Positions 1 to 6,766 of a stretch of DNA of 14,063 nucleotides are shown in pieces. The position numbers and the translations under genes are program-made. Source of the stretch: Kiloniellales bacterium (GTDB lineage Bacteria; Pseudomonadota; Alphaproteobacteria; Kiloniellales; JAKSDN01); NCBI GenBank assembly GCA_022360075.1, contig JAKSDN010000141.1, forward strand, positions 1 through 14,063, given 5' to 3'. Each line of letters begins with the position of its first letter. Positions within the stretch are counted from its first letter, which is position 1. Under the pieces are notes generated by a model. The model saw only the letters and a program-made list of their open reading frames with translations, was not told the origin of the DNA and searched no databases.

Positions 1-2111
1 ACCGTGGTCGCGCCGACGCCGATCAGAACGGCGAAGAAGTGCACGTCCAGGCATTCGGCCGCACGCACGTTGATCGAGGTGAAGGTGCGCAGCATCTGCT
101 GCACCAGGTGCGAGTGCACGGCGCCGGTGGCGAGGATCATCGGGATCGGCGCACGCCCCGAGCCGACGTTCTTGTCCGACAAGACCAGATGCTCGCAGCC
201 GCCGCGCACCGCGTCCTCGGCCTCGCGCCGTATGCGCTCGATCGCCGCACGCAGGGCGCCGCTGCCCTCGGCGGGATCGAAGCTGCAGTCGAGGTCGAGC
301 GCCGTCTCGCCCATGTAGTCGCGCATAGCCTCGAACTCGGCGTTCGAGAGCACCGGCGAATCGAGCTGCAACACCCGGCACTGCGCCTCGTCGGCATCGA
401 GGATGTTGCCGAGGTTGCCGAGGCGGGTCTTGAGGGTCATGACCCGGCGCTCGCGCAGGCTGTCGATCGGCGGGTTGGTGACCTGGCTGAAGTTCTGGCG
501 GAAGAAGTGATGCAGGCCGCGATAGCCGTCGGAAAGCACCGCCACCGGCGTGTCGTCGCCCATGGAGCCGACCGCCTCCTTGGCGTCCTCGACCATGGGA
601 TGGAGGATCAGCTCGAGCTCTTCCATGCTGAGGCCGACGGCGAGCTGGCGCCGGCGCAGCGCGTCGCGCTCGAACTCGACCGGCTCGCCGTGGTCGGGCC
701 GGATCAAGTCGTCGATGTTCTTGATCTGGCGGGTCCAGGCGCCGTAGGGATGGGCCGCCGCCAGGCGGTCCTTGAGCTCCCGGTCGTGGTAGAGCCGGCC
801 CTCCTCCAGGTCGACCGCGATCATCTGGCCGGGGCCGATGCGGCCCTTCTCGACCACCCGCGCCTCGTCGATGCGCACCATGCCGGTCTCCGAGCCCGCG
901 AACAGCAGGCCGTCGGTGGTCACGGTGTAGCGCAGCGGCCGGAGCCCGTTGCGGTCCATGCCGGCCATGACCCAGCGCCCGCCGTAGCCGCAAACCGCCG
1001 CCGGCCCGTCCCAGGGCTCCATCACCGCGTTGCAGTAGGCGTAGAGGTCCTTGTGCGCCTGGGGCATGTCGCGCTCGTTCTCCCAGGCCTCGGGGATCAT
1101 CATGACCTTGGCCATGGGCAGGTCGCGGTCGGCGCGCACCATCAGCTCGACGACGGCGTCGAGCGCCGCCGAGTCCGAGCTGCCCGGGCGGATCACCGGC
1201 TTCAGCTCCTCGACATGGTCGCCGAAGAAATCGTGCGCCATGCGGCACTCGTGCGCGCGCATCCAGTTGCGGTTGCCCTTGAGCGTGTTGATCTCGCCGT
1301 TGTGGGCGAGCACGCGGAACGGCTGGGCCAGCCACCAGGTCGGGAAGGTGTTGGTCGAATAGCGCTGGTGGAAGATCGCGAAGTTGGAGACGAAGCGCTC
1401 GTCCAGCAAATCGGGATAGAAGTTGTCGAGCTGCTCGGCCAGGAACATGCCCTTGTAGATGATCGAGCGGCCGGACAGCGAGCAGATGTAGAAGTCCTTG
1501 ATCGACTCGTCCTCGGCCGCCTTCTCGATGCGCCGGCGGATGACGTAGAGGTCGATCTCGAACTGCTGCGCCGTCGTGCCCGGATTGTTGGCGATCATGA
1601 TCTGCTCGATCTCGGGACGCGTCGCGTTAGCCTTCTCGCCGACCACCTCGGTGTTCACCGGCACCTGGCGCCAGCCGTGGATGGTGTAGCCGTAGTTCAG
1701 GATCTCGCGCTCGACCAGGACGCGGCAGCGCTCCTGCGCGGCGAAATCGGTGCGCGGCAGGAAGATCATGCCGACGCCGATGCCTTCGCCGTGATCGGGC
1801 TCGTGGCCGGCGCGCGCGATCTGCTCGCGGAAGAAGTCGTGGGGGATCTGGACGTGGATGCCGGCGCCGTCGCCGGTCTTGCCATCCGCGTCGACCGCGC
1901 CGCGGTGCCAAACCGCTTTCAGCGCCTTGATGCCGGCCGCGACCACGCGCCGGCTCGGGCTGCCGTCGATCGAGGCGACGATGCCGACGCCGCAGGCGTC
2001 ATGCTCGTCCGCCGGGTCGTAAAGGCCGTGCGCGGCCAGATGGGCGGCGTTCCTGCGCCACAGATCGATCTCGCGCATCGCGTCCCTCTTCGGGTTCTTT
2101 GTGGTTGTCAT
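1..2111 (-). CDS. gltB: Glutamate synthase (NADPH) large subunit, N-terminal 703 codons (partial)
   Basis: Large subunit of GOGAT: the N-terminal class II amidotransferase domain frees ammonia from glutamine, which is channelled to the FMN site to make glutamate from 2-oxoglutarate in the cytoplasm. From the ATG at 2111 the protein reads MTTTKNPKRDAMREIDLW, then DEHDACGVGIVASIDG. Cys40 is the expected N-terminal nucleophile once a roughly 39-residue propeptide is removed. Further family motifs are HRGAVDADGKTGDGAG, FAIFHQRYSTNT and, from residue 271, NGEINTLKGNRNW, the oxyanion-hole region. The frame stays open to the window edge. The family is about 1,500 residues, so the central, FMN and 3Fe-4S parts lie outside. 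The ribosome site is weak (a GGGA about 9 bases upstream). It lies 83 bases downstream of the DUF2059 gene and is probably co-transcribed with gltD. The long plus-strand open frame opposite it is only an antisense shadow. Confidence 0.97.
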   Translation of the reverse strand, partial: MTTTKNPKRDAMREIDLWRRNAAHLAAHGLYDPADEHDACGVGIVASIDGSPSRRVVAAGIKALKAVWHRGAVDADGKTGDGAGIHVQIPHDFFREQIARAGHEPDHGEGIGVGMIFLPRTDFAAQERCRVLVEREILNYGYTIHGWRQVPVNTEVVGEKANATRPEIEQIMIANNPGTTAQQFEIDLYVIRRRIEKAAEDESIKDFYICSLSGRSIIYKGMFLAEQLDNFYPDLLDERFVSNFAIFHQRYSTNTFPTWWLAQPFRVLAHNGEINTLKGNRNWMRAHECRMAHDFFGDHVEELKPVIRPGSSDSAALDAVVELMVRADRDLPMAKVMMIPEAWENERDMPQAHKDLYAYCNAVMEPWDGPAAVCGYGGRWVMAGMDRNGLRPLRYTVTTDGLLFAGSETGMVRIDEARVVEKGRIGPGQMIAVDLEEGRLYHDRELKDRLAAAHPYGAWTRQIKNIDDLIRPDHGEPVEFERDALRRRQLAVGLSMEELELILHPMVEDAKEAVGSMGDDTPVAVLSDGYRGLHHFFRQNFSQVTNPPIDSLRERRVMTLKTRLGNLGNILDADEAQCRVLQLDSPVLSNAEFEAMRDYMGETALDLDCSFDPAEGSGALRAAIERIRREAEDAVRGGCEHLVLSDKNVGSGRAPIPMILATGAVHSHLVQQMLRTFTSINVRAAECLDVHFFAVLIGVGATT

Positions 2112-2160
2112 CTCAGCATTCCCACAAGCACTAAGGCCACGACGAGGATCTGTCCTCTGT

Positions 2161-2182
2161 GCCCACTGCCTTACTCCGCTGC
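2161..2182. repeat. Direct repeat copy 1, gltB-proximal, resembling the gltD 3' end
   Basis: GCCCACTGC (2161-2169), one base, TTACTCCGC (2171-2179), one base, GC. The same two 9-base blocks in the same order and orientation occur at 2748-2774, where the second block contains the gltD stop codon. On the minus strand this copy reads as codons for V-E-A-A-E-stop, compared with A-V-A-A-E-stop at the end of GltD. It follows the DUF2059 stop codon in the same frame. Confidence 0.6.
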
Positions 2183-2194
2183 TTCGACCAGCGA

Positions 2195-2701
2195 TCAGAT
2201 CGCCGGGGCTTTGAGCCCCCTTTCCTGCAGTTCAGGGATCAAGCCCTGAATCGCTTCAAGCGCGACCGCACCGCCCCAGGCCTCGCCGAGGCGGATGGAC
2301 TCCTGTGTGATGACGGGTAGCTTTTCGATCGTCTTCTGCCCGACGGGCGTTCGGTAGAAGGCAATCACCTCGTCCAGCTCGGCGGCGGTGAAATGTCGCG
2401 CATAGAGCTCGGCCGAAAGCCCCTGGAACTCGGGAAGGCGCCGACGAAACTCCGGCATTATGTGCACTTCGACCAAACCTCGGATCGTATCCTCGTGACC
2501 TGGGTTCAACGTGGCGAGGAGCTGGATGATCTGCTGAGAGGTCGACTGCACTAACTGTTCGGCGATCGCTGCCATGCCCACTAAGTCCATCAGCTCTTGT
2601 GCTTTGGCTGCCGCGGCGTCCTTTTCGTCGGCGCGGGCGACGGAAGTTGCAAGACCGACAACAACGCAAACAACAAACGCTCTCAGCAAGACTTTGATCA
2701 T
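2195..2701 (-). CDS. Exported DUF2059-family protein of unknown function
   Basis: A 168-residue protein with a clear Sec signal peptide: MIKVLLRAF followed by a hydrophobic stretch and an ARADEK boundary, so cleavage is likely near residue 24. The rest is helical. The segment with RHFTAAELDEVIAFYRTPVG and TIEKLPVI matches the DUF2059 signature (about residues 80-135) found in many small periplasmic proteins of Gram-negative bacteria. The biochemical role is unknown. The ATG at 2701 is preceded by AGGAG with a short 3-base gap. It sits 61 bases after gltD and 83 bases before gltB, in the same direction, so it is probably in the gltD-gltB transcript. A periplasmic protein has no obvious place in cytoplasmic GOGAT, and the gene is bracketed by short direct repeats, so the position may reflect insertion rather than shared function. 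The family call is from motif memory. Confidence 0.88.
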   Translation of the reverse strand: MIKVLLRAFVVCVVVGLATSVARADEKDAAAAKAQELMDLVGMAAIAEQLVQSTSQQIIQLLATLNPGHEDTIRGLVEVHIMPEFRRRLPEFQGLSAELYARHFTAAELDEVIAFYRTPVGQKTIEKLPVITQESIRLGEAWGGAVALEAIQGLIPELQERGLKAPAI

Positions 2702-2747
2702 GAGCTCCTGATCCTCGTTTCAAGCCGGATTTCGAAGGCGCCATCTA

Positions 2748-2774
2748 GCCCACTGCAAGCGGTTACTCCGCCGC
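2748..2774. repeat. Direct repeat copy 2 at the gltD 3' end
   Basis: GCCCACTGC (2748-2756), a 6-base spacer, TTACTCCGC (2763-2771), one base, GC. It matches copy 1 at 2161-2182 in both 9-base blocks but has a longer spacer. The TTA at 2763-2765 is the reverse complement of the gltD stop codon, so this copy is probably the ancestral one. Confidence 0.6.
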
Positions 2775-4214
2775 CACGGCCGGCACCGGATCGCCCGCCG
2801 CCTTGGCCCGCAGGTACTTGTCGATCTGCGCGGCCGCGTCGCGGCCGTCGCGGATGCCCCAGACCACGAGGGAGGCGCCGCGCACGATGTCGCCGGCGGC
2901 GAAAACGCCGTCGAGGCTGGTCATGAGCGTGCGGAAGTCGGTCTTCAGCGTGCCCCAGCGCGTGACCTCGAGCTTCGGCGAGCCGAACAGCGTCGGCAGG
3001 TCCTCGGGATCGAAGCCGAGCGCCTTGATCACGATGTCGGCCTCGACGTTGAAGCTGGAGCCCTCGATGAGCTGCGGGGTCTGGCGCCCGGTGGCATCGG
3101 GGATGCCGAGATGCACGCGCGCGGCGCGCACCGCCTCGACCTTGCCGTTGCCGAGCAGGGCCTCGGGCGCGGCGAGCCAGACGAACTCGACACCCTCCTC
3201 CTCGGCATGCTTCACCTCGCGTTGCGAGCCCGGCATGTTCTGGCGGTCGCGGCGGTAGAGGCAGCGCACCGAGGTCGCGCCCTGGCGCACGGCGGTGCGC
3301 ACGCAGTCCATGGCCGTATCGCCGCCGCCGATCACCACCACGTCCTTGCCGTCGGCGTCGAGCGTGCCGTCGTCGAAGCGCGGCACGGCATCGCCCAGGC
3401 CCTTGCGGTTCGAGGCGGTCAGATAGTCCATGGCGGGAAAAACGTTCTCCAGGCCGATGCCCGGGCACTTGATGTCGCGCGCCTCGTAGACACCGGTCGC
3501 GATCAGCACGGCGTCGTGCTTGCCGCGCAGCTCCTCCAGGGAGATGTCGCGGCCGACCTCGGTGTTGAGGTGATATCGGACGCCGGACTCCTCGACCAAC
3601 TTGGCGCGCCGCGCGACGACCTCCTTCTCGAGCTTGAAATTGGGAATGCCGTAGATCAGCAGGCCGCCGATTCGGTCATAGCGGTCGTAGACCTCGACCT
3701 GATAGCCCTTGCGGCGCAGCTCCTCCGCCGCGGCGAGTCCGGCCGGCCCGGCGCCGACGATGCCGACCGAAAACTCGAGCTCGCGCGGCGGTCTGACCGG
3801 CTTGACCCAGCCCTTCTCCCAAGCGGTGTCCGTGATGTACTTCTCGACCGAGCCGATGGTGACCGTGCCGTGGCCGGCCTGCTCGATCACGCAGTTGCCC
3901 TCGCAAAGCCGGTCCTGGGGGCAGATCCGGCCGCAGATCTCCGGGAAGTTGTTGGTCGCCTGGCTGACCTCGTAGGCCTCCTCGAGCCGGCCCTCGGCGG
4001 TCAGCATCAGCCAGTCCGGGATGTTGTTGTGCACCGGGCAGTGGACCTGGCAGAAGGGCACGCCGCACTGCGAGCAGCGGCCGGCCTGCTCGGCGGCCGC
4101 AGCGGGATCGTATTCCTGGTAGATCTCGTCGAAGTCCTCGCGCCGCCGCTCGGAGTCGCGCTTCTCGGGCATGCGTTGCTCGATATCGACAAACTTGAGC
4201 ATCCGATTGGTCAT
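2763..4214 (-). CDS. gltD: Glutamate synthase (NADPH) small subunit
   Basis: Beta subunit of GOGAT. It takes electrons from NADPH through FAD and passes them via Fe-S clusters to GltB. The protein has 483 residues, the normal family length. Cys47, 50, 55 and 59 (CSQCGVPFCQVHC) and Cys94, 98, 104 and 108 (CGRICPQDRLCEGNC) form the N-terminal Fe-S region. GAGPAG at 154-159 is the FAD fold, GGGDTA at 296-301 the NADPH fold, and AAGDIVRGASLVVWGIRDG near 439-457 the closing FAD motif. I chose the ATG at 4214 (MTNRMLKF): GGAGAG lies 10 bases upstream and known family members start in the same way. A TTG 18 bases further upstream is the only alternative. It is the first gene of the probable gltD-DUF2059-gltB unit; I could not find a convincing sigma-70 or sigma-54 promoter for it. 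Confidence 0.97.
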   Translation of the reverse strand: MTNRMLKFVDIEQRMPEKRDSERRREDFDEIYQEYDPAAAAEQAGRCSQCGVPFCQVHCPVHNNIPDWLMLTAEGRLEEAYEVSQATNNFPEICGRICPQDRLCEGNCVIEQAGHGTVTIGSVEKYITDTAWEKGWVKPVRPPRELEFSVGIVGAGPAGLAAAEELRRKGYQVEVYDRYDRIGGLLIYGIPNFKLEKEVVARRAKLVEESGVRYHLNTEVGRDISLEELRGKHDAVLIATGVYEARDIKCPGIGLENVFPAMDYLTASNRKGLGDAVPRFDDGTLDADGKDVVVIGGGDTAMDCVRTAVRQGATSVRCLYRRDRQNMPGSQREVKHAEEEGVEFVWLAAPEALLGNGKVEAVRAARVHLGIPDATGRQTPQLIEGSSFNVEADIVIKALGFDPEDLPTLFGSPKLEVTRWGTLKTDFRTLMTSLDGVFAAGDIVRGASLVVWGIRDGRDAAAQIDKYLRAKAAGDPVPAVAAE

Positions 4215-4224
4215 GGCAGCACGT

Positions 4225-4230
4225 CTCTCC
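4225..4230 (-). promoter_or_regulatory. gltD ribosome binding site
   Basis: On the minus strand GGAGAG lies 10 bases before the ATG at 4214. It supports that start over the TTG at 4232, which the same site would overlap. Confidence 0.7.
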
Positions 4231-4463
4231 AACTTTCCGAACTTCCGCCAGCAGCGGCGCTGAGCCTTGTCCCGGCCCGTCCCTTTACCGGCCCCGTCCT
4301 AGAACCGGTTTGCTTTTCCCCCAGAATCTCCGGAGCCGCGCCTGGCGCGACGCATTTTCTATACGCGACAAGCGGACAAAGAGCGAGAAGAATCCGACAG
4401 AAAGGTCAAATATACTGACTTAATGATGCGCGGCCGATCTAGCGCGCCGCGCTTCGGTGAATT

Positions 4464-4478
4464 TCAGAAAGTTTCTGA
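4464..4478. promoter_or_regulatory. Perfect inverted repeat, possible operator
   Basis: TCAGAAA (4464-4470), one central G, TTTCTGA (4472-4478). The single-base spacer rules out an RNA hairpin of the full arms and suits a dimeric protein site. Its centre is 25 bases from the centre of the next inverted repeat. The regulator is unknown. Confidence 0.5.
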
Positions 4479-4484
4479 CAAATC

Positions 4485-4507
4485 AATAGTACCGTATTGG
4501 TACTATT
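4485..4507. promoter_or_regulatory. Perfect 9-base inverted repeat, probable operator
   Basis: AATAGTACC (4485-4493), a GTATT spacer, GGTACTATT (4499-4507). It is AT-rich in a GC-rich region and no T-run follows on either strand, so it is not a typical terminator. It fits a homodimeric repressor or activator site controlling gltD, uppP or both. I cannot name the regulator from sequence alone. Confidence 0.6.
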
Positions 4508-4602
4508 CGCACACGAGGAGTCGGGCGGCCTGCCCGACGGCCGGGAGCTGTCGCCGGCTGCACCTAGGCCGCGAGAGATTTTCGCGCGCACCTTTAAGGC
4601 TT

Positions 4603-4636
4603 CCTTGTTATAGAGGGCGGCGAAGTCATCCCGACA
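4603..4636. repeat. Shared intergenic element, copy A
   Basis: By hand alignment without gaps, 24 of 34 bases match 6573-6606. The conserved core includes GTTATA, GTCAT and CGACA. On the minus strand GTTATA reads TATAAC, a plausible -10 box. It lies 40 bases before the uppP start. It may be a shared promoter type or a dispersed repeat. Confidence 0.4.
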
Positions 4637-4676
4637 GCGTTTCGAATTGAACCCCTGAGGCGATCGCGAGGCCCTC

Positions 4677-5534
4677 GTGCCGCTGCTTACTCTCGTCATC
4701 CTGGCTGCCGTACAGGGTGTTACCGAATTCCTGCCGATCAGCTCGTCCGGTCACCTCGAGCTGACCTGGCGCGTCATGGGCGACCCGAACCTCTCCGAAA
4801 ACCCCGGCCTCGCGCCCGATAGCGAGCGCCTGATCCTCTTCGTCGCCGTGCATCTCGGCACGCTCTTCGCCGTAGCGCTCTATTTCTGGCGCGATGTCGC
4901 CGCCTTGATCGGCGGTGGCCTGCGCTTGCTGATCGGACGCGGCGGGCCGGCGGCGCGCCTCGCCGGCTGCATCGTCGTCGGCAGCCTGCCGCTGGCCGCC
5001 GCCGGGTTCTTACTCAAGGACGTCCTGCTGGAGAGCCTTTACAACCTGCAGGTGATCGCCTGGGCGACCATCGGATTTGCCGTGCTGCTGTACCTCGGCG
5101 ACCGGCTCGGCATGACCGTGCGCAAGGTCGACCATCTGACCTTGGGCGGGGCCTTCGTCCTCGGCCTGGCCCAAGCGCTCGCGCTGATTCCCGGCACCAG
5201 CCGCTCCGGCATCACCATGACCGCCGCCCGCTTCTTCGGCTTCGAGCGGGCCGAGGCGGCCCGCATCTCGCTGCTGCTGGCGATTCCGGCGATCTTGGGG
5301 GCGAGCCTGCTCGGCGGCCTCGAGCTCTACGAGACCGGCAACCTGCGCCTTGGCCGTGATGCCGGTCTGGCAGCGGCCCTCGCCTTCGGCACGGCGCTGA
5401 TCGCCATCGCCCTGATGATGGCCTGGCTGCGCCGGGCGAGCTTCACGCCCTTCGTGATCTATCGCTTGGGCCTCGGTGCTGTCCTGCTTTGGTGGGCCTA
5501 TCAGGAGCAGATCACGCTCGCCCTCGGCTTGTAG
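4677..5534 (+). CDS. uppP: Undecaprenyl-diphosphatase (UppP/BacA)
   Basis: Integral membrane enzyme that dephosphorylates undecaprenyl diphosphate so the lipid carrier can be reused for peptidoglycan and O-antigen synthesis. It also gives bacitracin tolerance. The 285-residue protein has the two signature blocks: QGVTEFLPISSSGHL at 13-27 (with the conserved Glu17 and the SSSGH segment) and PGTSRSG at 172-178 followed by MTAARFFGF. Hydrophobic segments throughout fit the multi-span BacA fold, and the length is slightly above the usual 270. The start is a GTG with GAGG 5 bases upstream; the next frame-compatible starts would remove the catalytic block. It runs alone on the plus strand, divergent from gltD and convergent with the epimerase gene, whose stop is 7 bases away. 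Confidence 0.96.
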   Translation: MPLLTLVILAAVQGVTEFLPISSSGHLELTWRVMGDPNLSENPGLAPDSERLILFVAVHLGTLFAVALYFWRDVAALIGGGLRLLIGRGGPAARLAGCIVVGSLPLAAAGFLLKDVLLESLYNLQVIAWATIGFAVLLYLGDRLGMTVRKVDHLTLGGAFVLGLAQALALIPGTSRSGITMTAARFFGFERAEAARISLLLAIPAILGASLLGGLELYETGNLRLGRDAGLAAALAFGTALIAIALMMAWLRRASFTPFVIYRLGLGAVLLWWAYQEQITLALGL

Positions 5535-5541
5535 ACGAAAG

Positions 5542-6492
5542 TCAGGCAGCTTCCGGCGTGCTGTAGCGGCCACCCGGACGATAGCGGTCCAAGTAAGTCG
5601 GCACGATCAGTTCGGCCGCGGTCGGCTTGATGCCCAGATCGGCCAGGGTCAAGGCGTCCTCGGCGACCACGTTGTCGTGGCGCAGCAGGCGCACCTGATC
5701 GCGCGTGAGCGGCGGCACCGGCAAGTTCTGCAGCACCGCGCCCTGGATCTCGGCGAGGGCGAAGGGCAGCGGCACGAGCAGGCGGCGCCGGCCGATCTCC
5801 TTCAGCAACAGCTCCAGCAAGGCCTTGAAGCTGTAGACCTTCGGGCCGCCGAGCTCATAAATCTTGCCGCGACAGGCCGGATCTTCCAGGCAGGCAGCGA
5901 TAGCGTCGGCGACGTCACCGACGTAGACCGGCTGAAAACGCGTCTTCCCGCCGCCGATCAGGGGCAGGACGGGCGAGATCTGGGCAATTGCCGCGAACAG
6001 ATTGAAGAAGCCGTCCTCGGCGCCGAAGACGATGCTCGGGCGCAGAATCACGGCGTCGGGAAAAGCCTCGCGCACGGCCTGCTCGCCGGCGCCCTTGGAG
6101 CGGGCGTAGTCGGCCTCGGCCTGCGGATCGGCACCGATCGCGGAGATCTGGGCAAGATCGCCGACACCCGCCTCGGCCGCGATCTCGGCAATCGCCTTGG
6201 CGCCCTGATAGTGCACCGACTCGAAGCTCTGGCGGCCCCGCTCGTAGAGCAGGCCGACGAGATTGACCACCGCGTCCGCGCCCTCGATCGCCGCGCGCAG
6301 CGTGTCACGCTCTTGCAAGGCCGCAGCCATGGGCGTGACTTGCCCGACGTTGCCCAAGGGCTTGAGGAATCGGGCCGAGCTGGCGTGGCGCACGGCAACC
6401 CGAATCAACCAGCCCCGCTGCGCCAGACGCTGAACGAGATAGCGACCGATGAACCCGGAGCCACCGAAGATCGTGACCAACCGCGCTGCCAT
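5542..6492 (-). CDS. NAD(P)-binding atypical SDR epimerase, complex I NDUFA9-like
   Basis: A 316-residue member of the atypical short-chain dehydrogenase family that includes the mitochondrial complex I accessory subunit NDUFA9. The N-terminal Rossmann motif is GGSGFIG at 10-16. A YARSK sequence (Tyr129, Lys133) retains the SDR catalytic pair spacing, and Ser117 lies just before it. ILRPSIVFG and RFQPVYVGDVADA are typical of this group. Bacterial members are usually annotated as complex I NDUFA9 subunit family protein. Whether this one binds complex I or acts on a substrate cannot be told from sequence. The ATG at 6492 has GAGGGA 6 bases upstream on the minus strand. No complex I genes are nearby. 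It converges on uppP and diverges from the RNase D gene. Confidence 0.88.
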   Translation of the reverse strand: MAARLVTIFGGSGFIGRYLVQRLAQRGWLIRVAVRHASSARFLKPLGNVGQVTPMAAALQERDTLRAAIEGADAVVNLVGLLYERGRQSFESVHYQGAKAIAEIAAEAGVGDLAQISAIGADPQAEADYARSKGAGEQAVREAFPDAVILRPSIVFGAEDGFFNLFAAIAQISPVLPLIGGGKTRFQPVYVGDVADAIAACLEDPACRGKIYELGGPKVYSFKALLELLLKEIGRRRLLVPLPFALAEIQGAVLQNLPVPPLTRDQVRLLRHDNVVAEDALTLADLGIKPTAAELIVPTYLDRYRPGGRYSTPEAA

Positions 6493-6572
6493 GCCATGTC
6501 CCTCGAGAAGCTAGAGACCAGCCGCCCTGACCCCTTCCTTGCCCCGGGAGCCTGGGCGCCGCCAATCTAGAA

Positions 6573-6606
6573 CCCGGTTATACAACGCCGCGCGGTCATT
6601 TCGACA
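6573..6606. repeat. Shared intergenic element, copy B
   Basis: It matches 4603-4636 at 24 of 34 positions. On the minus strand TATAAC (6577-6582) could serve as the -10 box of the epimerase gene 85 bases downstream, but no good -35 is visible 16-18 bases upstream. Its right end runs into the inverted repeat ATTTCG/CGAAAT (6598-6614), which copy A lacks. Confidence 0.4.
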
Positions 6607-6652
6607 TGCGAAATTGCAGGCGGCCTGGGGACAGGTGGCGCGGGGTGATCGC

Positions 6653-6680
6653 TTGACAGCCCCGGCGGCCTGACGAGAAT
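6653..6680 (+). promoter_or_regulatory. Sigma-70-type promoter for the RNase D gene
   Basis: A perfect -35 TTGACA (6653-6658), preceded by C as is common in alphaproteobacteria, then a 16-base spacer and GAGAAT (6675-6680) as -10. The predicted transcript start is near 6687, about 80 bases before the chosen GTG. Confidence 0.55.
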
Positions 6681-6766
6681 GCCGGCCTCTACGCAACCGG
6701 CCATTGCTCTGGAACCGGGGGTGCCCTCGGTGCGACGGCCGCGGGCCTCGCCGCGAGACCGCAAAC

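Larger units (their letters stand above)
4215..4676. other. 462-base divergent intergenic region between gltD and uppP
   Basis: No coding frame here looks real. The gltD side has a tandem imperfect repeat, CCGGCCCGTCC (4272-4282) and CCGGCCCCGTCC (4288-4299), the 8-base palindrome AACCGGTT (4303-4310) and a CGCGC/GCGCG hairpin (4337-4349). The middle part (about 4380-4510) is AT-rich and holds two perfect inverted repeats, listed separately. The uppP side contains an element shared with the gap before the RNase D gene. A TTGACC lies on the minus strand at 4404-4409 but no -10 box follows at the right distance. Promoters for both genes must lie here, but I cannot place them. Confidence 0.6.

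Noticed and set aside
39..2249. A 736-codon plus-strand open frame
   Set aside because: It is exactly antisense to gltB, has low-complexity Ala/Val/Leu/Asp/Arg/His-rich composition with no recognisable motif, and is a GC-rich codon shadow.
4404..4409. TTGACC on the minus strand as the gltD -35 box
   Set aside because: No acceptable -10 hexamer lies 15-19 bases downstream.
3111..4418. A 435-codon plus-strand open frame
   Set aside because: Antisense to gltD, with the same shadow composition and no domain signature.
4636..4660. GTTTCGAATTGAACCCC resembling a tRNA T-arm
   Set aside because: No acceptor stem, D-arm or anticodon arm can be assembled around it.
4215..4676. Sigma-54 (-24/-12) promoter for gltD, expected from its nitrogen role
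   Set aside because: I found no TGGC and TTGC pair with the required spacing on the minus strand.
6704..6766. A longer RNase D start at the TTG at 6704
   Set aside because: The extra 21 residues look like GC-rich noise, there is no ribosome site, and the family begins near VKLHLHKNDLP.
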